NCBI GenBank assembly: GCA_946413245.1
Contig: CAMKJS010000032.1
Coordinates: 1-33,619 of the forward strand
Direction: 5' to 3'
DNA from: an uncultured Clostridia bacterium
GTDB taxonomy: Bacteria; Bacillota; Clostridia; Christensenellales; Aristaeellaceae
Length of the DNA stretch: 33,619 nt
Within the stretch, counting starts at the first letter, position 1, and each line of letters begins with the position of its first letter. Both the position numbers and the translations under genes were made by a program. The notes below the pieces were generated by a model that saw only the letters and a program-made list of their open reading frames with translations, had not been told where the DNA came from and searched no databases. This document shows, piece after piece, positions 1-7,508 of the stretch.

Positions 1-67
1 CATATAGGGGGTGAATTAACAAGAAATTATCGATTAAATCAGCGTTTCCTTAAAAAAGGTTGTTTGA

Positions 68-393
68 GGTTAGTGCAGGGGGGAGAAATATGAAATACGA
101 AGCTTCGAAAGCTGAAGTGGTCAGATTTGATGGGGACTATTTTATGGCATTCAGTGGTAATTTTACTTGTCCTCCATATGATCCGGCGGATCCTACGAAC
201 TGCCAGAACTATGCCGATAGCAACACTGGGGTTCAATGTGGTGACTACCAGCAAGGCTCACGCTGCGGAAACTTTTCGTATACTGGTTTCACATGCTACG
301 AATATAATGGAAACTCCGGATCGGTCAATGGCAAATGGTATGAAAACAATGCCCCTGCATGCAGTATATTCTGAGGAATCAATTTGACCGGTG
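68..393. repeat. Long direct repeat, copy A (peptide gene plus flanks)
   Basis: This stretch matches 5467-5787 almost base for base, from the GGTTAG just before the ribosome site, through the whole small peptide gene, to TTGACCGGTG about 20 bp past its stop. The main differences are in the variable codons 31-50, including one two-codon length difference. Outside these limits the two copies are unrelated. The pair lies 5.4 kb apart in direct orientation, so recombination between the copies could delete or duplicate the intervening GTPase island. Confidence 0.9.
90..374 (+). CDS. Small six-cysteine peptide, copy A
   Basis: A 94-residue protein of unknown function. The ATG at 90 is chosen because GGGGGGAG lies just upstream and because it begins the same conserved protein as the copy at 5490; an earlier in-frame ATG at 60 has no ribosome site. 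The N-terminus (residues 1-26, MKYEASKAEVVRFDGDYFMA and on) is polar then mildly hydrophobic and is not a standard signal peptide. Residues 27-94 are rich in Cys, Gly, Asn and Tyr, with cysteines at 27, 38, 50, 59, 69 and 91. All six are kept in the second copy, which suggests three disulfides or a metal or modification site. No radical-SAM, lanthionine or peptide-export gene is nearby, so a modified-peptide role is only a possibility. A strong terminator follows at 483-518, so it is probably transcribed alone. Confidence 0.8.
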   Translation: MKYEASKAEVVRFDGDYFMAFSGNFTCPPYDPADPTNCQNYADSNTGVQCGDYQQGSRCGNFSYTGFTCYEYNGNSGSVNGKWYENNAPACSIF

Positions 394-482
394 AGCTGAT
401 GTCCGGGAAAACCGGAGTTAAACAGACTACATCCTGATCATTATATTTAGGACGAAATATAAAGAATATATCGTCCTGATTC

Positions 483-518
483 GCCTGCTGATTCAGCTAA
501 GGATCAGCAGGCTTTTTT
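483..518 (+). terminator. Intrinsic terminator after the first small peptide gene
   Basis: A perfect 10-bp stem (GCCTGCTGAT at 483-492 with ATCAGCAGGC at 503-512), a 10-nt loop and then six T form a textbook rho-independent terminator. A second, weaker hairpin (AGGACGA at 449-455 with TCGTCCT at 471-477) lies just before it. Together they separate the peptide gene from the LRR gene. Confidence 0.9.
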
Positions 519-620
519 GAGCAATCAAAGATACACCGGTAAATCCAGAATGGCTTCCGCGCCTGCTATGCTTATTCCGGGCGTGGGAGAAGCGCTCAGA
601 TTGAGATTGGAGGAATACCC

Positions 621-2405
621 ATGAAGAAACTGTTTGCTGCCCTGTTTGCGTGTTTGCTGGCCATTGCCTGCTTTACGTCAGCGCTGGCACTGGAGATCGA
701 CTACGCTTCCCTGACGGATGCTGAGCTGGACGAGCTGATCCGGGAGGCTACCGCCGAACGCAGCAGCCGTCAGGCGACGCATGTTCCTGTGGCTGTCAAT
801 CCATCACCCGACAAGTATACCTGGTATGTGCAGGATTACGTGGGCCGTAACGCCGCCGGGTTCGGCTATACTTCCCTGGGCGGCGATCGCCTGGAAAAAT
901 ACGGCGCCGGGTATCTGGAGTTCATCTTCGTGACGGAAGACGGGATATACATCGATATCGAGGATGAAACGCTGTTGCAGCAGTATATCGTCACCGGACA
1001 GAATCTGGCGCCCAACACGGAAATGAAGTACGTTTTCAGCAAAGACAGCAGCGGGAAGGAATACAGCAACCTGGTTGACTTCCAGAGCGTCCGGGTGATT
1101 GATCTGGCTGTGAAAAGAATGGACGGAACGACGGCGGGGGATCCCGTTGCCTTCGAGCTGATTCCCATCAATCCGTCGCCGGACAGGTACACGAGTTATA
1201 TCAGGAACTATGTCGGCAAAAACGTCGCGTCCTTCGGTTACACGTCGCTTGCCGGCGATCGCCGGGATAAGTACGGCAGCGGGAATATCAAATTCAACTT
1301 TGTGGCGGACGACGGCGCTTACCTGGATCCGGAGAACAAGGATCTCCTGAAGCAGTATGTGGTTACGGCGCAGGATGTCGCTCCGAATTCCAAAATGAAG
1401 TATACTTTTCAGAGAGACAGCAAGGGAAACGAGTATTCCAACCTGATTGAAAGTCAGACGTACCAGACCATCACGCTGTATGTCCATAAACTGAATCTTG
1501 TTTATCCGGAGACGACGGCTTCCGCGGAGGAAGCCGAGCCGGTTACGCCGACCGGAACAACGATTGCGGAGGAGCCTTCCGCCAAGCAGGTTGTGGCGGA
1601 CGGCACCGTGCTGAGCGACCGTGACGTCAAATACCGGGTGCTGAGCGACGGGACCGTCGAAATCTGCGGATACACCAAAGCCCAGAGTTCCATCACGATT
1701 CCTTCGGAAATCGGCGGCCGGAAGGTGACGAAAATTGCGGACGGCGCGTTTGAAAACTGTACGTCGCTGAAGGATATTCTGAACTGGGCAGACCTGACGT
1801 ATATCGGCGCAAAAGCGTTCAAGGGATGCACAAAGCTCAGGGATATCAGCATTCCATCAGAAACAACCTTTATCGGTGAATCCGCCTTTGAGGGATGCAC
1901 AAGCCTGAAGGACGTGATCCTGTGGGGCGACCCGACCAGTATCGAAAAGAATACGTTCAAGGACTGCACCAGGCTGACGGACATCAGCCTGCCGAGCAGC
2001 GTGAAGTATATCGGGGATTCAGCCTTCGAAAACTGCACCAGCATGAGCTCGGTCATCATCTGGGGCGACATCACCGGTATCGGCAAAAAAGCGTTTATGA
2101 ACTGCAGCAGCCTGGAAGACGTAAGCATTCCAAGCAGCTGCAGGGTGATCGAGGAATCCGCCTTTGAGGGCTGCTCCGATCTGGACACCGTGATCCTGTG
2201 GGGAGATACGAATATCGGGAACTCCGCTTTCAGGAGATGCACCAGTCTGGAAGATATCAGCATTTCCAGCGGCACGGAGTACATCGGAGACTATGCGTTT
2301 GAAGGCTGCACCAGTCTGGAAGACGTGCTCATGTGGGGACGTTCCACCAGGATCGGGAAGGACGCTTTCGCGAATTGCCCGAAGCTGAAGAGCGTCCCGC
2401 GGTGA
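621..2405 (+). CDS. Secreted leucine-rich repeat protein (LRR_5/BspA type) with two tandem N-terminal modules
   Basis: A 594-residue exported protein; the start has GGAGGA 6 bp upstream. Residues 1-23 are a signal peptide (KK, hydrophobic core, ALA cleavage site). Residues about 57-170 and 186-295 are two copies of one module, each opening with NPSPD, then FGYTSL, GDR and KYG, and ending near EYSNL. This module is not one I can name. From about 335 to the end run cysteine-containing repeats of the BspA type (AFxxCTSL, then a short strand with PSS or LWGD, then IG or IE), the LRR_5 family often used for surface adhesion in gut and oral bacteria. No sortase motif or membrane anchor is seen at the C-terminus, so it is probably released or held by other means. 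The last 66 bp are repeated at 5961-6026. Confidence 0.88.
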   Translation: MKKLFAALFACLLAIACFTSALALEIDYASLTDAELDELIREATAERSSRQATHVPVAVNPSPDKYTWYVQDYVGRNAAGFGYTSLGGDRLEKYGAGYLEFIFVTEDGIYIDIEDETLLQQYIVTGQNLAPNTEMKYVFSKDSSGKEYSNLVDFQSVRVIDLAVKRMDGTTAGDPVAFELIPINPSPDRYTSYIRNYVGKNVASFGYTSLAGDRRDKYGSGNIKFNFVADDGAYLDPENKDLLKQYVVTAQDVAPNSKMKYTFQRDSKGNEYSNLIESQTYQTITLYVHKLNLVYPETTASAEEAEPVTPTGTTIAEEPSAKQVVADGTVLSDRDVKYRVLSDGTVEICGYTKAQSSITIPSEIGGRKVTKIADGAFENCTSLKDILNWADLTYIGAKAFKGCTKLRDISIPSETTFIGESAFEGCTSLKDVILWGDPTSIEKNTFKDCTRLTDISLPSSVKYIGDSAFENCTSMSSVIIWGDITGIGKKAFMNCSSLEDVSIPSSCRVIEESAFEGCSDLDTVILWGDTNIGNSAFRRCTSLEDISISSGTEYIGDYAFEGCTSLEDVLMWGRSTRIGKDAFANCPKLKSVPR

Positions 2406-2633
2406 CGGGAGTCGAGCAAAAATGGAGTTGTTTACAGATGATTATTTAGCAGAGAAACGAATGGAAGGATTACAAAGGCGATTGTTTTTCTTGCGAAACA
2501 TATATCGTTTTTTTTAGAAATATAGAGCAAGGCAAAAAAATTGGTGTGATAGGCTGCACACTCTGACGTGAAAAGGAATTGAGTGCGCCTGCGAAGAATA
2601 AATAGCATATACAGTTTGACAAGGAGGATAACC

Positions 2634-3803
2634 ATGGAAAACGATTATCTTGATCCATTTGCAGCTGCTGAAAGAATCATGGACCAGATAGAGAGGAAGC
2701 GGGAAGGTTTGAAGACCATAAATCTGATGATCCTGGGAAAAACAGGAGTTGGTAAAAGTACTCTCATTAATACTCTTTTCGGGGAGAACCGTGTCAAGAC
2801 TGGTCTGGGACGTCCCGTTACCACAGATATCGTAAGAATACCGGGGGATCATTTGACGGTTTATGACACACCGGGATTAGAGCTTGGCGGCGACAATTCC
2901 ATGTCAAAACTTCTTTCTCAAGTAGTTGATGTGATTAACAGGCAAGTTGAAGAAGGAACTATAGATGACGCGATACATTGTATTTTGTATTGCGTAAGCA
3001 CTCCGTCTCATCGCTTCGAAGATAATGAAGCAGATTTTATCAAGAACCTTCAGGCGAAAATAATCACTCATAATATTCCTATCTTCATTGTTCTGACACA
3101 GTCGTTCAACAAGAATGACTCAGCAGCGCTGAAAGCGTATATTGAATCCTTACGTCTCAAAATCAAAGCAATTGTTCCTGTGCTGGCAACTGCATATTAT
3201 GTTGATGAAGACTACACAGCAAAGCCGCGAGGCGTTACTGAATTGGCACAGCTTATTTCAGATGCGATACCTGAAAGCGTAAGAGAAACATTTGCCGCAA
3301 TACAGCGCGTAAACATGGAGCTTAAGAAGAAAAGAGCCAGAGCGATTGTAGGCACTGCTGCGGCTGGTGCTGCTGCTATCGGTGCGGTACCTATTCCTTT
3401 TTCTGATGCTGCTCTACTAATTCCTGAGCAAATCGGTATGATGGCAGGCATTACGGCTGTATTTGGCGTTCCTGTAGATAAGGCGGCTTTTGCGGCAATT
3501 CTTTCTGCCACTATTGGTACAGGTGGAATGACTCTACTTGGGAAAACCATTGTCACAAATCTGCTAAAGCTTATCCCGGGCGTTGGCTCAATAGCAGGCG
3601 GTGCAATATCGGGTGCTACTGCGGCTGCTTTAACATCCGCTTTAGGTGAAGCATATATTGTTATTATGATAATGATCGCTAAGGGTGAAGTTTCGCCTGA
3701 GTTTATAAAAACTGAGGAAGGCATTAAAACGATGGCTAAGATTTTTGCTGAGAAAATGAAACTTGCACGTAACAGTGATGGCACTCCAAAGGTCGAAGAA
3801 TAG
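2634..3803 (+). CDS. Ras-like GTPase with hydrophobic C-terminal domain
   Basis: A 389-residue P-loop GTPase. The ATG at 2634 is preferred over an upstream in-frame codon at 2583 because AAGGAGG lies at 2621-2627. The G1 motif GKTGVGKS is at 35-42, a likely G2 Thr at 63-64 and the G3 motif DTPG at 78-81. A canonical NKxD G4 is missing; VLTQSFNKND near 150-160 stands in its place, as in some GTPases with DUF697-like C-termini. Residues about 235-365 are rich in Ala, Gly and Ile, with glycine-zipper-like stretches that could insert into a membrane. The gene is AT-richer than the flanking LRR and importer genes and its neighbours are unrecognised. A role in membrane remodelling or defence is a guess from architecture only. 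Confidence 0.82.
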   Translation: MENDYLDPFAAAERIMDQIERKREGLKTINLMILGKTGVGKSTLINTLFGENRVKTGLGRPVTTDIVRIPGDHLTVYDTPGLELGGDNSMSKLLSQVVDVINRQVEEGTIDDAIHCILYCVSTPSHRFEDNEADFIKNLQAKIITHNIPIFIVLTQSFNKNDSAALKAYIESLRLKIKAIVPVLATAYYVDEDYTAKPRGVTELAQLISDAIPESVRETFAAIQRVNMELKKKRARAIVGTAAAGAAAIGAVPIPFSDAALLIPEQIGMMAGITAVFGVPVDKAAFAAILSATIGTGGMTLLGKTIVTNLLKLIPGVGSIAGGAISGATAAALTSALGEAYIVIMIMIAKGEVSPEFIKTEEGIKTMAKIFAEKMKLARNSDGTPKVEE

Positions 3804-3913
3804 AACGCTTTTTATCAATGATTTTTCTATGGGCAAAATAGACAGGCCATAAGATTAATTTGGCTAGGTGTACAGCTTATATGGGAACGAGGCGACACGC
3901 AGAAATCTTCCTA

Positions 3914-4399
3914 TCAAATCCAATTGTATGGAAGCGAGACCATAGTGGATGTATCAACAGAGCTTGGAGGACCGCTGCCATGCGGCCTATCGCTATAAAG
4001 CAATTCATATATCTTTTCACGGGCTTCATCCCATTTTTCTCTATCTTCACGAGATAGTAGAACAATGGCTCCGGGACTTTCGTATCTGCTAATGATTTTA
4101 TCATTCAAATCCTGGAATATGTCGCAAAACTGATTGAGCATTTGGTGTAATTCAGTTGATATGTTCATAAACGATTTGCAGTGAGTATTGGGTGCATGAG
4201 CAATCCGGATTCTTAACTGCCTTGATATTGTATATCCAGAAAAATGGTCCATGGATCTATATAATGCTTCCATCCAAGCGAATGTGCGTCGCTCATTGAC
4301 AATCCACATCGGTAGCAGAAGGCCAGAACCGGTATCAATTTTATATACTTTTTCGCAGGATAACAGATAATCAAGATATGGCATTATTCTTCCGATCAT
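3914..4399 (-). CDS. Hypothetical protein, 161 residues
   Basis: I do not recognise the family. The protein is soluble, with no signal peptide or membrane segment. It is mixed alpha-helical by composition, with a charged helix DREKWDEAREKIYELLYSDR near the C-terminus. Its ATG overlaps the stop of the small upstream frame 4396-4530 in an ATGA arrangement, which implies translational coupling and supports both genes. It lies convergent to the GTPase, 110 bp from that gene's end, in the AT-rich island between the two peptide repeats. Confidence 0.6.
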   Translation of the reverse strand: MIGRIMPYLDYLLSCEKVYKIDTGSGLLLPMWIVNERRTFAWMEALYRSMDHFSGYTISRQLRIRIAHAPNTHCKSFMNISTELHQMLNQFCDIFQDLNDKIISRYESPGAIVLLSREDREKWDEAREKIYELLYSDRPHGSGPPSSVDTSTMVSLPYNWI

Positions 4400-4530
4400 A
4401 TAATCAGGTCCTCATATGAATCATCAAAATCACAAAATTCATCCAGTTCAGCAGTTTCGGAAACATTGCCGAAAATCATGGCATATCTGCGAATGGATTG
4501 GTAGATTAGCTGTAAACTGACCTCGCTCAC
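4396..4530 (-). CDS. Small coupled ORF, 44 residues, GTG start
   Basis: This frame is open from a GTG at 4530, preceded by GGAG at good spacing, to a TGA that overlaps the next gene's ATG. The product is acidic at its C-terminus (ELDEFCDFDDSYEDLII) with a basic amphipathic first half (SLQLIYQSIRRYAMIFG). An in-frame stop lies about 30 bp upstream, so the GTG is the only reasonable start. The function is unknown. Its size and coupling suggest a partner or regulator of the 161-residue product. Confidence 0.5.
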   Translation of the reverse strand: MSEVSLQLIYQSIRRYAMIFGNVSETAELDEFCDFDDSYEDLII

Positions 4531-4620
4531 TTTCTGTCTCCGGTGAATGAAGGACGGTCAAAGGGACAAATTGGATGGCAGGGAAAGCAGATATTTGACT
4601 GCTCACGATTTTTATACCTG

Positions 4621-5154
4621 TCAATCCCACATTATGATGCCATCAACCCATAACGATTCTTTGCATTCGGGGCAGGAAAGGACTGTCTGTCCCGTATTAT
4701 GTCCGGACGCGATATCGTTTTTCATTAGATCAATTTCCGTTATGGATTTCAGTGGTTTACCACATTTTTCGCAAATTTGCCCAGGAGCATAATACACATA
4801 GGAACGATCCTGCTCCAGTTCCATTGGAGAAACATAATCCGCATCCTCAAAGGGGAGTGCAACAGACCACCGGCCTTGTTCCTTTCGCTGAACATCTGGA
4901 TTACGGATATACATGGACAGATCCGGTCCGGCTTTCAGTGCTCCGCACTCCGGACACTGAAGAAACACCTCATCAATATTCAAAGCACCGTCGGGGTGGT
5001 CCTCAAGAAAATGCTTGATGGTTTTACCGAATGTCCCGGTTCTGGCGGCTTCCATTGTCTCCTGATATGCTAATGGAAAGCGAAAGCCGATGCCCAAATT
5101 AGCACTGATCTCATATCTGCACTTTCTGCAGCGAAGCATATAGCCTGTACCCAT
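4621..5154 (-). CDS. Zinc-ribbon protein with three CxxC-type cysteine sites
   Basis: A 177-residue soluble protein. AAGGAAGG lies upstream of the ATG. Paired cysteines occur at CRKC (about 9-12), CPEC (about 87-90), CEKC (about 131-134) and CPEC (about 159-162), which would give one or two structural zinc ribbons. The middle region is acidic and Tyr-rich. It resembles the many small CpXC-like proteins of Clostridia, for which no reaction is known. It probably leads the minus-strand set that continues with the 44- and 161-residue genes, after a 90-bp gap. Confidence 0.65.
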   Translation of the reverse strand: MGTGYMLRCRKCRYEISANLGIGFRFPLAYQETMEAARTGTFGKTIKHFLEDHPDGALNIDEVFLQCPECGALKAGPDLSMYIRNPDVQRKEQGRWSVALPFEDADYVSPMELEQDRSYVYYAPGQICEKCGKPLKSITEIDLMKNDIASGHNTGQTVLSCPECKESLWVDGIIMWD

Positions 5155-5415
5155 GTTCTATCCTTCCTTTCTTGGTCGAAAAGATGCGGTTTCTTTATTA
5201 GCCAAACTGACGCACCTATTTCTGAAGAAAAAAACTGATATACTTGCTATGAAGCTGATCTTGAAATCATCTGGGGGCGATAATCGGGGAGCGGATGGCG
5301 TCAGGCTCTATGACGCGTATCTGACCTTCATTCGGATATTTATCTGTTTATGATCCGCCTACCCCGTGAACAGTAACTTTTCAAAAGAGACTGCCCTGGC
5401 TCCAAGACCTTTTTA

Positions 5416-5444
5416 TTGTAAATTCGATAACTTTATTGTATAAT
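5416..5444 (+). promoter_or_regulatory. Promoter for the second small peptide gene
   Basis: TTGTAA at 5416-5421 and a perfect TATAAT at 5439-5444 are separated by 17 bp and lie 45 bp before the peptide ATG. The rest of the 335-bp gap from 5155 to 5489 shows no gene or other structure that I can support. The first peptide copy lacks this promoter within the window, since the homology starts downstream of it. Confidence 0.75.
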
Positions 5445-5466
5445 TTAAAAAGCAAAATGGTTTATG

Positions 5467-5787
5467 GGTTAGCGCAGGAGGGGAGAAATATGAAATACGA
5501 AGCTCCGAAAATTGAAGTGCTCAGATTTGACGGGGACTATTTTATGGCATTCAGTGGTAATTTTACTTGTCCTCCATATGATTCATCGAAGCCTGGGGAC
5601 TGCCAGAACTATTCCGGTAATAACTCTAATTGTAAAGACTACCAGCAAGGCTCACGTTGCGGAAACTTTTCGTATAGTGGTTTCACATGCTACGAATATA
5701 ATGGAAACTCCGGATCGGTCAATGGCACATGGTATGGAGACAATGCCCCGGCATGCAGTCTGTTCTGAGGAATCAATTTGACCGGTG
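5467..5787. repeat. Long direct repeat, copy B
   Basis: This is the second copy of 68-393, covering the ribosome site, the small peptide gene and about 19 bp after its stop. Beyond 5787 it runs into a dehydrogenase remnant, whereas copy A runs into a terminator. The homology break is therefore sharp on both sides. Confidence 0.9.
5490..5768 (+). CDS. Small six-cysteine peptide, copy B
   Basis: A 92-residue paralogue of the product of 90-374. The start follows AGGAGGGGAG and the 17-bp-spaced promoter at 5416-5444. Cysteines at 27, 38, 48, 57, 67 and 89 align with all six of copy A. The N-terminal 26 residues and the last 40 are almost identical, whereas residues 31-50 differ and are two residues shorter. 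Conserved ends with a variable middle resemble a family of peptides diversified for binding or immunity. The function is unknown, and no modification enzyme is visible nearby. Copy B has the best promoter of the two, so it may be the expressed copy. Confidence 0.8.
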   Translation: MKYEAPKIEVLRFDGDYFMAFSGNFTCPPYDSSKPGDCQNYSGNNSNCKDYQQGSRCGNFSYSGFTCYEYNGNSGSVNGTWYGDNAPACSLF

Positions 5788-5930
5788 CTTTCCTTACGGC
5801 ACAAGCAGCCGGAAAACAAATGATTCGGCAGGGAAAAGGCGGCTCAATCATCAACACGGCTTTCATGTCCGTGTATATCGTGAATGTGCCGTAACCGCAA
5901 TACTCGTATAACGCGTCATAAGCCGGGGGG
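5775..5930 (+). pseudogene. Short-chain dehydrogenase/reductase (SDR) remnant
   Basis: Reading from 5775 gives NLTGAFLTAQAAGKQMIRQG, then GSIINTA, then IVNVP, a clear match to the middle of an SDR oxidoreductase (Rossmann strands 4 and 5). The frame then hits TAA at 5892. Reading on gives PQYSYNAS and a second TAA at 5919 exactly where the catalytic YxxxK lysine should be. Both stops are one base from the expected Gln and Lys codons. There is no N-terminal half and no cofactor-binding glycine motif. It is a decayed internal fragment joined directly to the end of the peptide repeat. Confidence 0.8.
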
Positions 5931-5960
5931 AAACAGGGGAGTACTGATGAAACAGTAAAG

Positions 5961-6026
5961 CAGAATCGGGAAGGACGCTTTCGCGAACTGCCCGAGGCTG
6001 AAGAGCGTCCCGCGGTGACGGGAGTC
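5961..6026 (+). pseudogene. Remnant of the 3' end of an LRR gene
   Basis: These 66 bp match 2348-2413 at 63 positions and keep the reading frame of the last 18 codons (RIGKDAFANCPRLKSVPR) and the stop. They also match the 8 bp after the stop. Nothing else of an LRR gene is present. The order small peptide then LRR end mirrors 90-2405, so the locus was probably once a full duplicate that lost its LRR body. Confidence 0.88.
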
Positions 6027-6035
6027 TGATTTGTT

Positions 6036-6326
6036 TTACGCGGCGTCTTCCATGAGCTCGGAAATCTGCTCCATCAGCCAGAGGAAGGGTTTCATCGCGG
6101 TGTCGTAGTCCATGAAGTCGTCTTTGTTTTCCATGTTGTCCAGGTGCTTGACGACGGCGGCCTCCACCGCCCGGCAGATCGAGGTAAAGAACTCGGAATC
6201 GGTATCCGCCCGCCAGGCGATGCCGACGACGGGACCGCCGGGGAAGGGGATCGTTTCCGCCGCGGCCAGGGAGCCGGCAGTCAGCAGGAAGAGCAGCGCA
6301 AGCAGTAAAGCCAAGAGTTTTTTCAT
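6036..6326 (-). CDS. Short exported protein, possibly internally deleted
   Basis: A 96-residue protein with a clear signal peptide (residues 1-22, MKKLLALLLALLFLL then AAA). The mature part begins ETIPFPGGPVVGIAWRADTD and ends in an acidic amphipathic helix. The ribosome site is poor (only AAAG upstream). The GIAWRxDTDSEF phrase followed by a helix resembles the N-terminus of exported class-I glutamine-amidotransferase-like (peptidase C26) proteins, but the rest of such a domain is absent. The DFMDYDTA part could be a C-terminal end brought close by deletion. This is a weak inference. Confidence 0.45.
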   Translation of the reverse strand: MKKLLALLLALLFLLTAGSLAAAETIPFPGGPVVGIAWRADTDSEFFTSICRAVEAAVVKHLDNMENKDDFMDYDTAMKPFLWLMEQISELMEDAA

Positions 6327-6428
6327 CGTGTTTCTTTGTGGCCATCCCGGCGTGGGAAACCATTCTTCTCCATGATTCTGTTTGGCACAGCGAATCCGGT
6401 TTCCGGATTCGTTTGTCGTAAAGCGGGT

Positions 6429-7208
6429 TTACTTTGATACGGGATCAACAAACTGTTCGATGAACTTTTTGATTTCCCGGTCCCAGAGGGCCCATTCGTG
6501 CACGGCGTCCGGTTCGTCATGCCGGGTGACGTCCCAGCCGTTTTCCTGCAGGGCCGGGACAAAGGCTTTATGGCTTTCGAAGAGGAAATCCTTCGTGCCG
6601 CAGCTGACATACAGCCGGGGCTTGCTGGGCGCGGTGCCGTTGATCTTCATCAGATGCATCAGGTCATATTCCGTGCCGGAGACGTCCTTCACGTTTCCGA
6701 AGATCCGTTCAGCGGTGCCGTCCTCCGCGTGGCGGAAGAAAATCCTGGCGATGTCCACCGCGCCGCTGAAGCTGGCGGCCGCCGCGAAACGCTCCGGCCA
6801 GGTCAGGGCCAGCCGCATGGCGCCGTACCCGCCCATGCTCAGCCCGGCGACGTAGGTATCCTCCGGCTTTTCGCTGATGCGCAGGAAACAGTGCATGGCC
6901 TTCGGCAGCTCGTCGCTGACGTAGTCCCAGTACCGCTCGCCGTGGACTTCGTTGCAGTAGAAGCTGTGATTGACCGCCGGCATGATCACCGCGAGATTGT
7001 GGGCGGCTGCGTACCGCTCCACGGAGGTTCTGCGCATCCAGATCGAATGATCGTCGCTGTAGCCGTGGAGCAGATAGAGCACCTTGGGCAGGGAAGGGCT
7101 TTCAGAGGCGGTAATGCCGATTCCCTGACTCGCTTCCGGAAGAATGACGTTGACGGTGGATGCCACGTTCAGGACTCTGGAGAAAAACTGAACCTGTAAA
7201 AATGCCAT
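6429..7208 (-). CDS. Alpha/beta-hydrolase esterase of the tributyrin esterase/esterase D family
   Basis: A 259-residue cytoplasmic serine esterase. The ATG at 7208 is chosen because AGGAGG lies 9 bp upstream; an earlier in-frame codon at 7265 lacks one. The nucleophile elbow GLSMGG holds Ser124. Asp207 (GTKDFLF) and His237 (VHEWALWD) complete the triad at the spacing usual for this family. LLHGYSDDHSIW at 47-58 forms the oxyanion and active-site loop. Relatives hydrolyse short-chain acyl esters, and several act on acetylated or feruloylated plant sugars, which would suit a fibre-degrading host. No signal peptide is present. It is a single gene, followed after 100 bp by the short exported protein. 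Confidence 0.88.
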   Translation of the reverse strand: MAFLQVQFFSRVLNVASTVNVILPEASQGIGITASESPSLPKVLYLLHGYSDDHSIWMRRTSVERYAAAHNLAVIMPAVNHSFYCNEVHGERYWDYVSDELPKAMHCFLRISEKPEDTYVAGLSMGGYGAMRLALTWPERFAAAASFSGAVDIARIFFRHAEDGTAERIFGNVKDVSGTEYDLMHLMKINGTAPSKPRLYVSCGTKDFLFESHKAFVPALQENGWDVTRHDEPDAVHEWALWDREIKKFIEQFVDPVSK

Positions 7209-7248
7209 AGTGTTCGCCCTCCTGTTTTTATTGCTTTCCGGGATATCG

Positions 7249-7508
7249 TTACCTGATCTGATCACACAACGCGAACGCCTGTGCCATCTCGCTCTGGGCA
7301 GCTCTGCCCAGAGCGCAGTCTGCAGCGATGTAATGCCACTGCGTCCGGATGGTGGTGAGTATCTTTCCAGCTTCCTTTTCAGTCATTCCGTATCATACTC
7401 AAAAGAGCAGCTTTCCTTTCCGCGCAGGGTATCCACAAAAAGACGCCCCATCAGTGAGGGAGACACCGATGTCCAGCACTCATAGGCGTATATGGTTTTA
7501 CCAGCCAT
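7249..7508 (-). pseudogene. hipA-like toxin gene with its centre deleted
   Basis: From the ATG at 7508 the frame reads MAGKTIYAYECWTSVSPSLM to EYDTE and stops at 7383. This is the HipA N-terminal strand-rich region. A second frame from 7386 to 7249 reads TEKEAGKILTTIRTQWHYIA and ends AFALCDQIR, which fits the C-terminal helices of HipA kinases. The roughly 300 residues between, including the kinase active site, are gone, and the two ends are out of frame. The start overlaps the hipB-like stop (TGATG), the normal hipBA coupling. GGAGGAGG upstream is intact. Confidence 0.75.

Noticed and set aside
90-374. Lanthipeptide, SCIFF or other known modified-peptide precursor
   Set aside because: The cysteine pattern and leader do not fit those families, and no modification or export gene is adjacent.
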